From positions 5,516,772 through 5,580,771 of the forward strand of contig CALNVZ010000641.1 in NCBI GenBank assembly GCA_940671915.1: DNA of 64,000 nt, in the 5' to 3' direction. The notes beneath the pieces were generated by a model, which worked only from the letters and a program-made list of their open reading frames with translations, was not told where the DNA came from and ran no database searches. This document shows, one piece after another, positions 44,832 to 57,408 of the stretch; the stretch's first letter is position 1; each line of letters starts with the position of its first letter. Source of the DNA: Paracentrotus lividus. Lineage: Eukaryota; Echinodermata; Echinoidea; Camarodonta; Echinidae. The translations under genes and the position numbers were made by a program.

Positions 44832-45864
44832 CATATTACTTTTAGTCGATTTGACACCGTCGAACATACGAATTATCTGACTCGACGATGCTAAGGAAAA
44901 TTTCAACCAAAACACCAGAAAGGTCACAAAAGGGAATCATAATAATGTCAACAATCCTGTAATATCAATTAAGTAATAGAATACGTCAGTTTCATTCATA
45001 ATCATATTAAGACTCTTGAATGAATTCAACACATCCGGGTTTACATAGTTTAGGGTTGTTGTACTCTTGAAATCTTATTTTTAGAAGATAATTTTGGCAA
45101 GTGAATTACTTTTTTTTCTTCTTATCTTGTGAATCTCATCTTTGGATTTTGCGATTGAAGAAGACTCACGTGATATTTCATCACCCTGCAATTCTGAGCC
45201 ACCACACTCCTTATATGATGTTTTCGAGAATACATGGATTCTGTTTTGTCTTGCGATATACCAAAATCTATAATATCAGATTGACTAAAATCTGTCACTG
45301 AGTGTTCATTTAATGTTTGATGTAACGTTGAACCCATATTGTATGTCAGAAATAAAGTGTTTTTGATTTGTTTTCTAATTTCATGGACCTGAACATACTT
45401 AAAGATCGAGATACAAAACAATAGTTTTGAAAAGCGATATCTAACTCATTAAAAAAAAAAAAAATCTGTACTGCGTAGGTCTGTCACGCACGTCACAATA
45501 CTACTCTGGTAAACTAAATCGAGAACGTGTAAGCAGGGAATTCGCCTATGTCTGTTACTAATTTTATTATATCAGTTATACAAAATATAATCACTTTTCA
45601 AAGCTTACATTCTTAAAACCAACAGCTTTCGGATTCAGGTTGACACAAATGAAAAACTCTTAAATGTGAAATTAAAAGTGAAGTATTTTAGGTAGGTTTT
45701 CGCGAGGCATGTGAACGTTTTGCGGATTACGATTTGGGGAAAGTCCAACAGTCGTTTTTGTTTTTGTTTTTTGTGCTTTGTTTGTTTGTTTTTGTTTGTT
45801 TTTTGTTTTTTTTTGCCAAAGCTTTTGTGGATACAGAAGAAAACATTTGGTAAATAACATCGAC
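44832..45864. other. AT-rich DNA with T/G-rich tract
   Basis: A degenerate TTTTTGTTTGTTTTTTG tract lies at about 45755-45815. A 99-codon minus-strand ORF (45122-45421) is hydrophilic and unrecognised. I do not call it a gene. Confidence 0.45.
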
Positions 45865-46015
45865 TTTGCATAGGGACGATCTTTGGGAGATGTAAATGTA
45901 TTGTTGCATTTTGGGGCGGGGTTATCGGGCAATGTTTATAACTATGTACTGGATAATGTCGCTTCTATAGCATGTCTAGTTGAAATTCAAGCCACATGAT
46001 TATGGTCATTATTAC
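45865..46015 (+). repeat. Dispersed repeat 'TTTTGGGGCGGGGTTA', copy 1
   Basis: GACGATCTTTGGGAGATGTA, TTTTGGGGCGGGGTTATCGG and GCAATGTTTATAACTATG align with 48655-48825 in the same orientation. Only two copies are seen here. Confidence 0.65.
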
Positions 46016-46559
46016 GAGCCAGATGTAATTGTCGATATTTCAACGACGTATCTCTACGGTAGTTTGCTGGCTTTTGTAAAACGCTTGGTTGCTTTTAGTC
46101 AACCACTATCATGACTATTAAAAGTAGATTCCTAGAATTCTCTGTGGTTACGGATTGAAAGGTTAAGATGCGTTGGAGTCGCAGGTATCTGTCCTTGCAA
46201 AGCATCAAAATGTCCCAAGTATCATCACAGTTTATATTTCAGAGGGATTTTAAGCGCCAAAATGGCGCGTGCACGCATCATTTACGGCTAATTTGATGAT
46301 GGCATTATCATCGCAATTAGGTCTGGCCGGCCAAGTTCAACCTCTGTGGAATATAGATGATTGGCAAAGTGCATCTAATAGATCTGGAGCTGGTGGACTA
46401 AAGACAAATCTCTTTTGTGGTTCTTCAATACGACTGCATTTCACGTTAAATTTGTATCATTGTGACCTATATTATACATTATAATGGAAGAAACACGTGG
46501 CTTCGAAAAAAAAAAGGTTTTTGGACAGATCAGACAAATTGTGAAGAAAAGAAATTGAA

Positions 46560-46665
46560 GAGGATATAGCCTCTGAGAGGGAGAGGAAGAGTAAGAGAGA
46601 AAGAGAAAGAGAGAAAGGGAAAGAGGGAGAGAGAGAGAAAGAGAAAGAGAGAGAGAGATGAAGCA
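46560..46665 (+). repeat. (GA)n-rich tract
   Basis: GAGAGGGAGAGGAAGAGTAAGAGAGAAAGAG-type purine tract. The minus strand reads (CT)n and gives a Ser/Leu-rich 100-codon ORF that is not credible as a gene. Confidence 0.9.
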
Positions 46666-47605
46666 GAAGAAGAGAGGATAAGATGGATAGGTCGTGATTT
46701 CAATTAATAAAATCCTTTCTGACAGAAATCTATTACCTTTCACTTTGCATTGCGTATCAACTGGTTTTTAATGCTCTTCTGCGTTTGCATTTTAGACAGC
46801 TTTTGCTATCGCTTTTTTCTTTTCTGGAGGAATATTTCATTAAAGGGACGTATAATAATTGATAAAACATGGGGAATTTATCTCGGGTGAAATGACAACA
46901 TTCCAATCACAGCCTGAGGCGTGTTGCGTAATCTCCAGCGTCAGGGTGTCTGGAGTATAATCCTTCATGGCCAGACTAACTAACCAGAAGTTCGAAGTAT
47001 TAATCTAACCTATGTTTTGTTTTTGAAATGGAGCATTATACAAGTCCTCTCTTTGAATTAATACGAAGAGACCCGTTGAGAGTCTATAAACTAATCCGAA
47101 GCTATTGACCCTATTGACTGACTGAATTCGGTCTACTTCGTCATGTTCGTGCTGTCCGAATGTTAATCCCCAGTAGGCCGACCCTTGCGTAAGCCTCACT
47201 GTAGATTGTGTATGAGTCAATGGAGCTCAAGAAAAACGCGCATTCCCCACGATCTCCGACTTGCGAGGGCCTTTAACATCGTACGTGACTGTAGATTTTG
47301 ATACCTTTATAGTATATTATTCGTTACACGTATACCAAATCGACTAAAACACTTCTACTATTATTTAGGACCGCGTATACTTTTACTGTTACATTCATTT
47401 TACTATAAATTATGTATTCTGTTTCTGTTAAAGTAACTCCTGTAACCAGGAACTCAGAAACCAGCTTTCAAAGCTGATCAACACCAAGCTGATATATAAC
47501 CAATTACATAGGAACCATTTTACGTCTAAGTTAATCAGTCATAGTGGCTGACCTTATAGACGACAGAAATTACTCTTGGGCCTTTTTAGATTAAAGCGGA
47601 GATAA
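46666..47605. other. No gene or repeat recognised
   Basis: Ordinary sequence. A 71-codon minus ORF (47005-47220) is unrecognised. Confidence 0.5.
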
Positions 47606-47679
47606 TGGCCGAGCTGGGATTCGAACTCACAACCTTGCACTTATGAGTCCAATGCTCTAATCACTAGGCCACACGACCA
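47606..47679 (-). tRNA. tRNA-Met(CAT)-like sequence, probably a pseudogene or SINE head
   Basis: On the minus strand the order is acceptor TGGTCGT, A box TGGCCTAGTGATTAGAGC, an anticodon region with loop CTCATAA (CAT), B box AGTTCGAATCC, and the closing GCTCGGCCA. The acceptor stem pairs at six of seven positions (one T-G wobble). The anticodon stem needs a mismatch and an extra base, and the D and T stems each have mismatches, so a working tRNA is doubtful. Confidence 0.5.
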
Positions 47680-48654
47680 GTGTGATAACCCTCGTGTTGT
47701 ACTGGAAGTGCAAGTGCAACTCAATCGGATTATAACTATCATAACATGATTATAAAACATCATGGTTCTATCCATTAAAGACGAATGTCGTTACCTGACA
47801 GGAAATAATGTCTTTGTTTTGAATAGTAAGTGGCTAATTCCTGTTTTGGACATTCAAGTTGTTTTTAATGATGATATCATGGTATATAAACACACAATTA
47901 TGAACGCTAATAATAGCGCATTCCTTTTTAATATCATAGTTTTCCGACTGTGCTATTGAAGCGATCAATCAATATTGTATATAAAACCTCATCCCCCATG
48001 AGGCGTATATTAATACCTTTCGGAGAGTAGAAGAAACGAGAAAACCTCAATCATTACTGTATGATCCCAAACGGAAAATATTCCCAATGCCTTTCATATG
48101 CCTGGGTTATCTTTCACTATACGAAGATCGATATCAGAATCGATCGATCAAGAAATGCCCTTTTCGCTCAATTAATTTGTTTTAATGCATTGTACACAGG
48201 TAAATGGGCGTCATAATATATATTTAGAAAAACTGACACGTTTAGCCCAGTCAATTGCTGAACAACATATAAAGACCCGTTTATTTAGGTAGACATATCA
48301 ACCCCTAAATATTTCCTATGAAGTAACGCCATTTTCAAATTACACATGATAGAGAGTGTTTGTAAAAAAAAATGGTTACTGCTGCCTCCTTGAAGATTTT
48401 GAAAAAAGCTAAACGTCACATTCGGGAATATTAGCTGGATTGAAGGCGCAATACTTGGAACAATGTGATTTTGGTAAAGTATTGCTCAGTCATCCATGGC
48501 AGCACTGGTATAAGTTTGACATCATTGGATAGGATATGAGTACTCGTTCACATGAAATGATAAAACAAAAATACGAAAATTATGTCAGAGAAGGCATAGA
48601 ACTTTATAAGAGGCTCAAAAATTTTGGTTTACTTTTTTTTTTCCCGGGAAGCTT
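47680..48654. other. AT-rich DNA, nothing recognised
   Basis: A 65-codon plus ORF (47762-47959) is unrecognised. No repeats. Confidence 0.5.
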
Positions 48655-48825
48655 TGTATGACGATCTTGGGTAGATGTTGATATAGATTACACTATACGT
48701 AATATTGCGTTAGTTTGGGGCGGGGGTTACTGGGTAATGTTTATAGGTGTTTTTAATATCATGACTATGTATCTTGCCTAATTAAAGGTGACCAACTTAA
48801 TTGTCAGCCACGTGTCAAACATCAC
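48655..48825 (+). repeat. Dispersed repeat 'TTTTGGGGCGGGGTTA', copy 2
   Basis: GACGATCTTGGGTAGATGTT, GTTTGGGGCGGGGGTTACTG and GTAATGTTTATAGG match copy 1 at 45865-46015. Similarity may start a little left, at AAGCTTTGTATGACG against AAGCTTTTGTGGATAC. Confidence 0.65.
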
Positions 48826-50412
48826 AGGATCGTATAATCGTGGAAATAAACCAGCTGCAGAACACTACTTTGCAGGACCCTCGTGAAATCGTGGTCATCT
48901 TGGGGGAAAAAACTCCAGATTACAAACAGTGTAAACGCATTTCCCCAATACGATATTTTAATGGTTGCCACTGAGGAAGCATCTACATTCAAGGACTTTG
49001 GGAATCCTTATACTAGACCAATATACTAGACCAATAAACCATATGGTTTACCACATCCTAAATAGATAATGGTAAATACCAATTTGCATTGGGTATTTAG
49101 TTGTTGCAAAGTTGAAGTTGATCGGGGGGGGGGGCTGGAATCTATCCTTCACCCTCCTATTACATTCCAAGGGCTTTTAGGTGCGTTTTTTTAAATATAA
49201 CCAATGGGCAATTAAAAAGAACAATGGCTTGTTTACACCCCCCCTTGTGGGATGATCTTGGGGTAAAAAACCCCCTTCCTCTTAAAATTAATTGAAAAAA
49301 CCCACAACACAATTTGACCAACTGCAAGCAAAACGTGAAGTGTATATTTCCAATACAAATTTTCATGAATCTTTTCACATGGTAGTACTGTAAATAAATA
49401 TACAAATCATAGTGTCAACATCAACACATTTATTGGCAATGTATATACTTTCAATCTTCTATACTGTATTATATGAAATAACGTAATGGCGCATTAGCAC
49501 TGATTGACTTAATGTCTTGTATTATAATATCAGTTGCTGGAAATTCGCCAAATCCATATTGATTATGGATGTCTTATTCCTATATAACCTAATTTTTTTA
49601 TCATATGTATGGATGAATTATAATAATGGCACACACTTTGTTTGTGGTCAGCATTCACAAATGCTTTGAAGTGAGCTAAATAGAAATTAGCAAGCGGAAA
49701 CTGATGTGACAACGATTATTCCTAACCAGATCCATTAATGTTGAGCGTGTTACTTTCTAAATATAAATATATAATTGAATGCACTGCATGTATTCAGTCA
49801 GACTAGTCAGTTCAATATGACCACTGCCTAAATCTAGATCTGGGTCCTAACTGGGTCCGTAACTTCGCCATTAATGGTACGTACCATGGAACATTACTCG
49901 ACAGCCAATCAAAATGCAGTATCATGAAACGTCACCATTTTGGAAATAGCTGTAATAGTAACGTTAATGAAACAATAACAACAGGAAAACTCAAAACTAC
50001 AAACAAACAAACAACAAATAAACGACTATAATAAGACATCTTGATTTGTGCAACAGGTTAAGTGATCTGTTGAGTTATTATAGCACTTTAAATAGAATAA
50101 CCCCAATCACGTTCCGAGGGTTGCGTGTTGTGAGTTTGTCACCATTGCCCTTGGTCATAACACGTCGCCATATCTCTGCGTCAGCCTGCGTCAATTCTGA
50201 CATGAACCTTGCGTCTGAAGCAGGAAGGGGTAAGTTATTTTCAAAACACGCATGTGCAAGATTGCCGGATCCCTTGATGTGCAATGTCAAACGCGAGGAA
50301 CCGCAGGTACTGGCAGTCGCTCGCGTAGGTTGTGGACACGCACTTTCAAAAACCGCTCTGCGGGTGTGACCATAGTATGACAATCACCGGCATATTATAT
50401 ACAGTAGACTTA
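48826..50412. other. No gene recognised
   Basis: A G10 run lies at about 49124. Overlapping ORFs of 101 and 107 codons on opposite strands (50046-50383) sit in a CpG-rich patch with no recognised domain. The patch may be the edge of another repeat. Confidence 0.4.
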
Positions 50413-51375
50413 GAGTGTGTTCATGTCAGTTTCAAATTTATACGCCAGCATGAATCATGATACAAACGGAATCACAAAACACAAACACAAACGCGATCAG
50501 CGGTGCACCGTTCAGTGTCCAAAATTTAAACGTGTTTATACGTCGATCGTCTTTAAATTCCACTCTCAAAAAACAAATTATTTCTCCTTTTTTTCAATTG
50601 CACCGGAAGCTTCCATTGCGAGAGTACATTTAAACACGTTTTGAAAACTCAATCCTGTTCAGTGTCGCATTTTGTTGCAATCGCGATGCTCAAGGTTGTA
50701 AAATTGAAGCTGATTGTGTTTGTAAACGCATCTTTTTCGGCGTTTAAATTTTCGGCGTTTAAGAGTGTGTTCCAATGCCAATCTTTTGCAAAATTTACTA
50801 CGCCCGGCCATACATGAAATCATGATTTATCAGAAAACGCACTTCGACAACAAACGGCTATATTAAAAGCAAAAAAACAAAAAGGAGGGTGTTCAAAGAT
50901 TCCCACCCCATCCGGTCGTAAAAATTTAAAAACAGCGGCTGTTTCCCAATTTCCATTTGTTAATTTATCTGACAGCCGAAAATTTTTTAACGCCGAAAAA
51001 AGAGTGGCGTTTACAAAACACAAATCAGCTTCATTTAAAGACCTTGAGCTTCGCGATTGCAACACACAATGCGGGACTAATCTGAACAGGACTTGAGTTT
51101 TGCCAAACACGTGTTTAATAATGTGCTTCTCGCAAATGGAAGCTTCGGCTGCAATTGAAAAAGGAGAAAGAGATATATTTGTTTTTTAAGAGTGGGTAAT
51201 TTAAAAAGCGATTCGACGTATAAAACACGCGCGTTTAAGAAATTTTGGACCACCTGAACGGTTGCCACCGTTTGATTCGCGTTTGTGTTTGTAGGTCTTC
51301 TTTGTGATTGGCGTTTTCGTATCAATGATTATGTTGGGCCGTGTATAAATTTTGAAACATGGGACTTGAACACAC
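50413..51375. mobile_element. ~960-bp foldback with arms of ~380 bases
   Basis: The left arm (50413 to about 50790) and right arm (about 50955-51375) are inverted copies. Examples: GAAGCTGATTGTGTTTGTAA left against TTACAAAACACAAATCAGCT right; CAATTGCACCGGAAGCTTCC left against GGAAGCTTCGGCTGCAATTG right; TTTCAAATTTATACGCC left against its counterpart GTGTATAAATTTTGAAAC right. The spacer is about 165 bases. Arms are rich in AAACACAAACGCG and GTTTAAACG words. No transposase is seen. Divergence between the arms is considerable. Confidence 0.85.
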
Positions 51376-51570
51376 CTCTTATTATTAAATTGAGGGATTT
51401 GAAAAACACCGTTTCTTCTTTTACGCACCGGGGATGCGGGGGACAAATGAACCCCCTTCTTTTGTTTTTTCTTTATATCCAGCGTTTTGGTAATAGGGCG
51501 TTTTTGTATCATGATTTCTATGTTGGCGAGTATAACTTCTGAAACTGGGACATTGAAACCACACTTCACT
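51376..51570 (+). repeat. Extra copy of the foldback's right end
   Basis: GGCGTTTTTGTATCATGATT...ATGTTGGCGAGTATAACTTCTGAAACTGGGACATTGAA repeats, in direct order, GGCGTTTTCGTATCAATGAT...ATGTTGGGCCGTGTATAAATTTTGAAACATGGGACTTGAA at 51309-51368. So the right arm's terminal ~70 bases are duplicated, or a second decayed element of the same family is adjoined. Confidence 0.7.
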
Positions 51571-53269
51571 TAGTTACGCTAATGTCGCACTATGGCATGC
51601 GTCTTAACGAATGGCTTATCTACTATATATGCTGCGGTGCTGCTTTCGTTCAATGTGCCCTGTAAAACAGTAAAAGGATACGATGAAATCTTGGGAATGC
51701 TGGTATAAATGTTAGTCTAGTGCAGTCAGTCAAGATCAAAGAGTTACAATCAATCGTAAAATTGATCGTATATCTCTTTATGTTTCAGAGCACTAATTTG
51801 ATATAATTATGACATGGTCGTGTAATGATTCCTAAATGGGCTCAGCTTTTCACTGTTATAGAGAATGTCTGTTTTCATATCAAATGATATTAAGTTAAGA
51901 AGAAAATGTCTCTTTAAAGTTCAAGGTTATTAAGGTGCTCAAATCTGAGGTTGAATGTACTCCGCATTTATGATTGTTACTAGTTGTTTAATTAAATTGG
52001 ATTAATCCACTTCGATGACAGCCTAAGCATGTGGTGTTGTTGGTTGGAAAGGACTATCGGTTTTGGCTTCGTGCGTCATTTTCCATGACAAACCAATAAC
52101 GCGAGCTTGCATTATGTTAGCTTTTTATAAAATCAATTTCTTAGGAAAGTAACTTTCTCCTAGAAATTAACGATTAAAAGGTGTATGATGTCTAGGGTTT
52201 GGGACATTTTTAGGATGAAGCTTGTTTTCTGAAAGTTTAATGTCAAAAACCATAGTTATTTTCTATCATTCATATGTAGATCAAAAGTGGGAAGCATATG
52301 ATTTTTGTTGTTTTACCGATAGAAGTTGGGACGCTTCGCTTAAAGTGCCACAAATAAACCCAAAATAGTGGTATTATTTGGCCATTTCATCACAAGTTAA
52401 GGTATAAAACGCGGTTTTATTTTGTTTTTTCTTAGGATTTTTGATGGTTTAAAAAGCTTCTCAAAATCTGACAGTTTTTCAGAACCCATGTATTACCTTA
52501 GTATGGTTATAGTTGTTTTAAGTTAGTGATTGAATAATTGAAGGTTGATTTTTCTGTCGTTATCTTGACTTGGGAGAACAAACTAATTATCCAAAAACTA
52601 ACCTACTTTACAGCTCCACTATGAGGTTAGATTTATTCTGTGGGGTTAACTTTTTGTGTTGGATATTTCCTTGACACCAAAGACATATAAAAACGGATAG
52701 TGGGTTTATAGTTTATAAAACAAAGTGTTAATTGTGGTATTGTTTCTCGCTATGTTTTGGGCAGTCCACATTTGGTCTCTTTTTGCAATTTAGCGACCGA
52801 AAAGACTTCTTTCGTTTTCTAGCTGCAAAATAATAGATGATTTTCAGGAGTGGTCGTTACGCATTTCGACAACTGTTTACTATAGGGAACAACTTGTTTG
52901 AAAAAAAGTTGGATCGCGCACCCTAGTACTATGGCGGAATAACAACCGTTGTTAAGATCGTTTATTTCATGGCCCATTTTTAGTCTGGACTTTTTTAGTA
53001 AAGGGGATGGGGGGGGGGCGGGTTTTAATATATTATTTATTATGTTCATGACATTTATGAAAATGTTTTGAGGAAACAAGTATGCAATCGGGCATCACAA
53101 TTTCATTCCTTCTGTGGCAGTTTGACGGTTTTGAAATTCTTTAGGCCAAAGGGTGGGGAAACTGAAGGGCGCCAACAAGGAAATATTGAGAGAATTTACC
53201 ATTTTTCTTATACCAGCGATATATTATTGGATAATCATAATATATATTGTTGAGGGAGGAGAAAAAAAA
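51571..53269. other. AT-rich DNA, nothing recognised
   Basis: No ORF over 86 codons and no repeat pair. A G9 run lies at about 53009. Confidence 0.5.
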
Positions 53270-54061
53270 AGGCTGAAAATTAGAACAAAAGAAAAAAAAA
53301 AACCGTGGGGGTGAGCGGCGGCGGGGAGTGTTGTTCGGGTAGGGAATTTACGGGGCGCAATTGTGGACTATCATTAAGAAAGATCTGTACCCCAAGTTAA
53401 TTACTCCGCGTCTAGGAGAATAAGGAAATGTAGTCGATGTGTTCACGGGTTATAATAAAGGAAGGGATAATAGGCTGCTTGGGTTGCTATGCTGGCATCT
53501 TATGTAAGTCAATTGTTGAGGACAATTTTAATCCCATCGTCAGTTGATTTATAAGCCTGTAGAACCACACCTAACATCGACAGATAATTAAATCGCTTAA
53601 ACAATTTTTTTTTCATCTTTTTGGTCTGGGAGGGTGAAATTCGTTTTTACGCGGCTGGGTGGCCCCGCCGCTTGCTGGGGCTGGGGTGGTATGTTTCATG
53701 CTACCGCTGGGGCTCGACGTTTGTTTTGTAGTTACTTTTTGCTCAACCCCGGATGCTGCGGCCCCTTTGACCAGACTATGAAGGTCTCGCTATTGCTGTT
53801 CACCCGTTAAGTCTACATGGGAGGGGTGGTACCCGCAGAGTTCACAGGGGACCAACCTTTCCTTGGACAAAAAACTTTATTAGTAGGATTGCTAGGCAGG
53901 AGGACAGGGCTTAGGGGTCTTGAAAAGCCACTGTCTGTTGTTCAATTTAAAAAAAGCAACATACACCAAAAAAAGAATTCCAGATTTCTTGCAATACCTA
54001 GACCCGGATGGTAATTATAACTTAATCTCACACGTGAGAACAGTCCTCCGCAAACCTAATA
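53270..54061. other. GC-rich stretch, no gene recognised
   Basis: From A-tracts at 53267-53302 the composition becomes GC-rich (GAGCGGCGGCGGGGAG, CGCGGCTGGGTGGCCCCGCC, GGATGCTGCGGCCCC). No frame is open for more than about 65 codons. The texture, with many short homopolymers, could mean error-prone consensus. Confidence 0.4.
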
Positions 54062-54490
54062 AATGGCGTCTCCGCCCGGACTGAGATAAAACAGTTCATT
54101 AGGAGTGATGTTGTCCGATAAACTTAATTTTTCGTCCGCGGGCGGAAAGACCGGTCGTCTCCGCAGAGATGCAATTCGTTTGTTATTACAAGGTCAATTG
54201 CAGTTCAATCTCAAAAAAACACAAAAGAAAAAGAACTGTTCCCAATCGAAAAGCAGTCCCATAATGGAAGCCGTTTCTCAAAGTCAGTTTTCCGCGGACC
54301 TCATTGAACGAACCTCGCGGGACTGACGGAAAAGACGTCTCGGAGACGTTCCGGGGCGGAACACGAATTTAAAAGGCGCGTCTCAAAGGGTAGTTTTGCC
54401 AAAAAGCCGTTTCCACGACGTGAAGTCCAAGTTTCGCTTGCTCCAGAGTAGGTTTCAAAGTAGTTTCCGCGAAGTGAGATACCACCCTTA
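54062..54490. mobile_element. GAGACG foldback, long degraded copy
   Basis: The right end CCGCGAAGTGAGATACCACC (to 54490) is intact and typical of the family. The interior has GACGTCTCGGAGACGTTCC, CGTCTCAAAGG and TTCCACGACGTGAAG. The left end is unclear; GCGTCTCCGCCCGG at 54065 is the first family-like word. ORFs of 66-73 codons are not conserved. Confidence 0.65.
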
Positions 54491-55740
54491 GACCCTAACA
54501 AGCGGTAACAATGGGTTGTGCACTAGTGTGGAATCGTCTACAACTCATCTTACATGTCTAATATCATGGTAATCGCATCGATTGAATTCCCCGCCACACA
54601 GAGAGAGGTAGACACTAGTAGTATGGCAATAGACCAAACAAAAACCCATTAATATGAAATGATGTCTGATATCGATTTGGGTTTTTTGTGTGCGATGTGC
54701 CTGAACTCTGACACCTGGAGTAAAAGCGTCGTGGTATGAACAAATTAATTTAATTAATACGGACTAATTGCCATTAAGATTCTTCAATGTTGTAAAGGTT
54801 GTCTGGTATAACAGCAATTATTGTCCCCATGGTAGTCGAGCAGCAACAAAAAAGATTGCAACTGAAAACGGGCATGGTCTTACTTTTTATGTGCTTAAAA
54901 ATATGTTTGTATTACTGAAATAATAACGTGACAACATGTTATGTATGCTTTGATAAATTTTGAATTTCGTCACTAGCCTGAACTCTGAAATTCTAAATAG
55001 ATCTAAATTCTATATTTATTTTGTCAAATACAGTGGGTAATAATTGGAAAAACAAATGAATAGATAAGTAGGCATACATAAAAATAGAAAATATGCATCA
55101 TTAGAATTGGAGGCGTATAATTATTATGGTCAATTTTTGACTCTGTGTTTGGAGAAAACTTTAATGTATTATCCATCTTTTTGTCGATTTTCTATTGTAT
55201 GCCTCGAACAAAAGCTGAATCATAATTTCCTTACTCTTTATGATCACTTCATCATTTATCACTTGTTTCGGTTTTGCCAGGCCTAATGCAGCAAAAGAAA
55301 CCAATATTCATTTGTCGCTTGTGATACCGCAACCTAATTCGGTTTAATTGTTTTGGACCGTATTACATTTGTTTTTATAACATTAATTGCTATATTTAGC
55401 CGAACAAGAAGAACCACAAACTTATTCTACTGTTATGTTTCAACTCTCGCAACAAAATAAGAACATGCTGCATAACATTTGACCCCAATTGACCTCTTCA
55501 ACCGTAATCTAGCGGAATGTCTGTGAAAGGTCAATGTCAACCATAACGAGAAAGGAAAAAAAATTGAGAAAAAAGAGGGAATACATAATAAGCAGATTAT
55601 GAAATCGTTGTTATTGTCATTTGTCATTTGTGAGTTCAAAATAGACATAATAAACATGTGGTGATTTCCCACAATTGTGATATGTATACTGCTGCTTTGG
55701 TGTCTTTCGTTGACACAGACATCTAACATGTTATAAGTTA
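54491..55740. other. AT-rich DNA, nothing recognised
   Basis: A 98-codon minus ORF (55433-55729) is unrecognised. No repeats. Confidence 0.5.
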
Positions 55741-56074
55741 GGGTGACATCTCACTTCGCGGAAACTACTTTGAAGCGGATTTGGTACTACTTTGAAACGG
55801 TTTTGAAACTACTTGGAGACGGTTTTGCAATTTGTCGCGGAGACGTCTCCGGGACATCTCCGACACGTCTCCGCGACGGTTCATGAGTCGCGGAAACTAC
55901 TTTGAGACGGTTCTGTGAAACTGCTTTGAGACAGTTTTTGAAAATTGTCGCGGAGACGTCTCCGAGAGGTCCCCGCGACGGAATACAATATCGGAGACGT
56001 CTCTAATACTTTTTATCCTTCGCGGAAACGATTCCGTCGCGGAGACGTCTCCGCTAAATGAGATACCACCCTTA
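55741..56074. mobile_element. GAGACG foldback, 334-bp copy
   Basis: The left end GGGTGACATCTCACTTCGCG and right end CGCTAAATGAGATACCACCC are the family termini. Inside, GGAAACTACTTTGA(A/G)(A/G)CGG recurs at 55759, 55783, 55800 and 55886 as a short tandem, a feature shared in part with the 54-kb copy (CAAAGTAGTTTCCGCG). So this copy belongs to a subgroup with an expanded AACTACTTTGAGACGG arm. Confidence 0.85.
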
Positions 56075-56911
56075 TATTAATGTTGCACAAATATTATCGG
56101 GCTGTACTTTGTGATTCATAAATTTGTGTAATATAATCCGATCGATTTTACTTAACGCTTGCTTAAACAAATTACAGGCCTATGACTAAATGGAATGCCC
56201 ATCTTATATATGAACAAATTCTCGATTATTAAATTTACAACTGATTTGATTTTGCGAAGATTAATGTAGGTGATTATCATTTTTATTCACGCATTATTGT
56301 TTTTAACCAAGCTTCCTACCTTTAAACATGAAGCTGCTGGTATAGTATTTCATGGAGCTTTCTTTTAATCCTTTCTATCTTTTTGTATTCAAAACTGCAA
56401 GTAGCGATAATAGTTTTGATAGTCCATGACTAATGTTGGAATATGATCGGATATTGTTTGTTCTCGGCATATTTTTAGACTCTAAACATTTTTTAATCAT
56501 CCGTTTATTATATACTATCTGTGCATTTATTGCTTAAGAACATGAATAACTTGATTCAATCATGTGCATTGAAATTTGTATTCCACATTGAAACCCCAGA
56601 CACACTGACAGCTAAACTTGAAACTGACTAGTGACGGACTCAAACTATGGCAATTGGGGATAACCTATTTCTTTGCCCCCTTTTTGTCTTGCCTTGTGTG
56701 AATCTTAACGATGTAACTTGTATTTTATCTGGAGAAACCTAATCTCAATATGCATTTGAACTTTGTATCATGGACTTCAAGAATGTTCTTAATTTAACTC
56801 GAGGAGGTGATAGACAACTTCTCAATGTTTATTTAATCAATCTCAAATATTAATTTAGTTAATGTTAGGTCTGTATAGGGTTTATTGAATCTCTTTCTAC
56901 GTCGTCCCATT
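56075..56911. other. AT-rich DNA, nothing recognised
   Basis: No ORFs or repeats of note. Confidence 0.5.
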
Positions 56912-57155
56912 ATGCTGGGGTCACATCTCGCCGTACCTTCGACGTGCAACTCCCTACGATGGATATCGTAGAAAATTCGTGCAGCGCACGTACCATGCAG
57001 GCACGTTGCATGTACGACGTGCAGGAAGTTTTTACAATATCCTTACTACAGAAACGCAGGAATCGCAGAAATTGACGACGGCTGCATGCAACGTGCCTGC
57101 AAATCAGGCTACGTTGCATGTACGTGCCCCGTAGCCTACGACGAGTTGTGATCAC
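56912..57155. mobile_element. 253-bp family element, truncated copy 3
   Basis: The left end ATGCTGGGGTCACATCTCGC is diverged. The body matches the family (GTACCTTCGACGTGCAACTC, ATTCGTGCAGCGCACGTACC). The segment around 57075-57115 is rearranged (GACGGCTGCATGCAACGTGC), and the last few terminal bases are missing where copy 4 begins. Same orientation as copy 4. Confidence 0.85.
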
Positions 57156-57408
57156 ATGCGGCGGTCACAACTCGCCGTACCTTCGACGTGCAACTCCCTA
57201 CGATGGATTTCGTAGAAAAATCGTGCAGCGCAGGTACCTCGGAGGCACGTTTCATGTACGACGTACAGGAAGTTTTTCCAATACCCTTAATACAGAAACG
57301 CAGGAATCGCAGAAATTGACCAACGACCTGTGCATGCATTGTACATGCAACGCAGGCTACGTTGATGGCACGTGCCCCGTAGCCTACGACGAGTTGTGAC
57401 CGCCTCAT
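57156..57408. mobile_element. 253-bp CpG-rich TIR element, copy 4
   Basis: The left end ATGCGGCGGTCACAACTCGC and the complement of the right end, ATGAGGCGGTCACAACTCGT, are inverted repeats. It is full length (253 bases) and abuts copy 3 with no spacer, either a tandem insertion into the sister element's terminus or a tandem duplication with later divergence. Confidence 0.9.
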
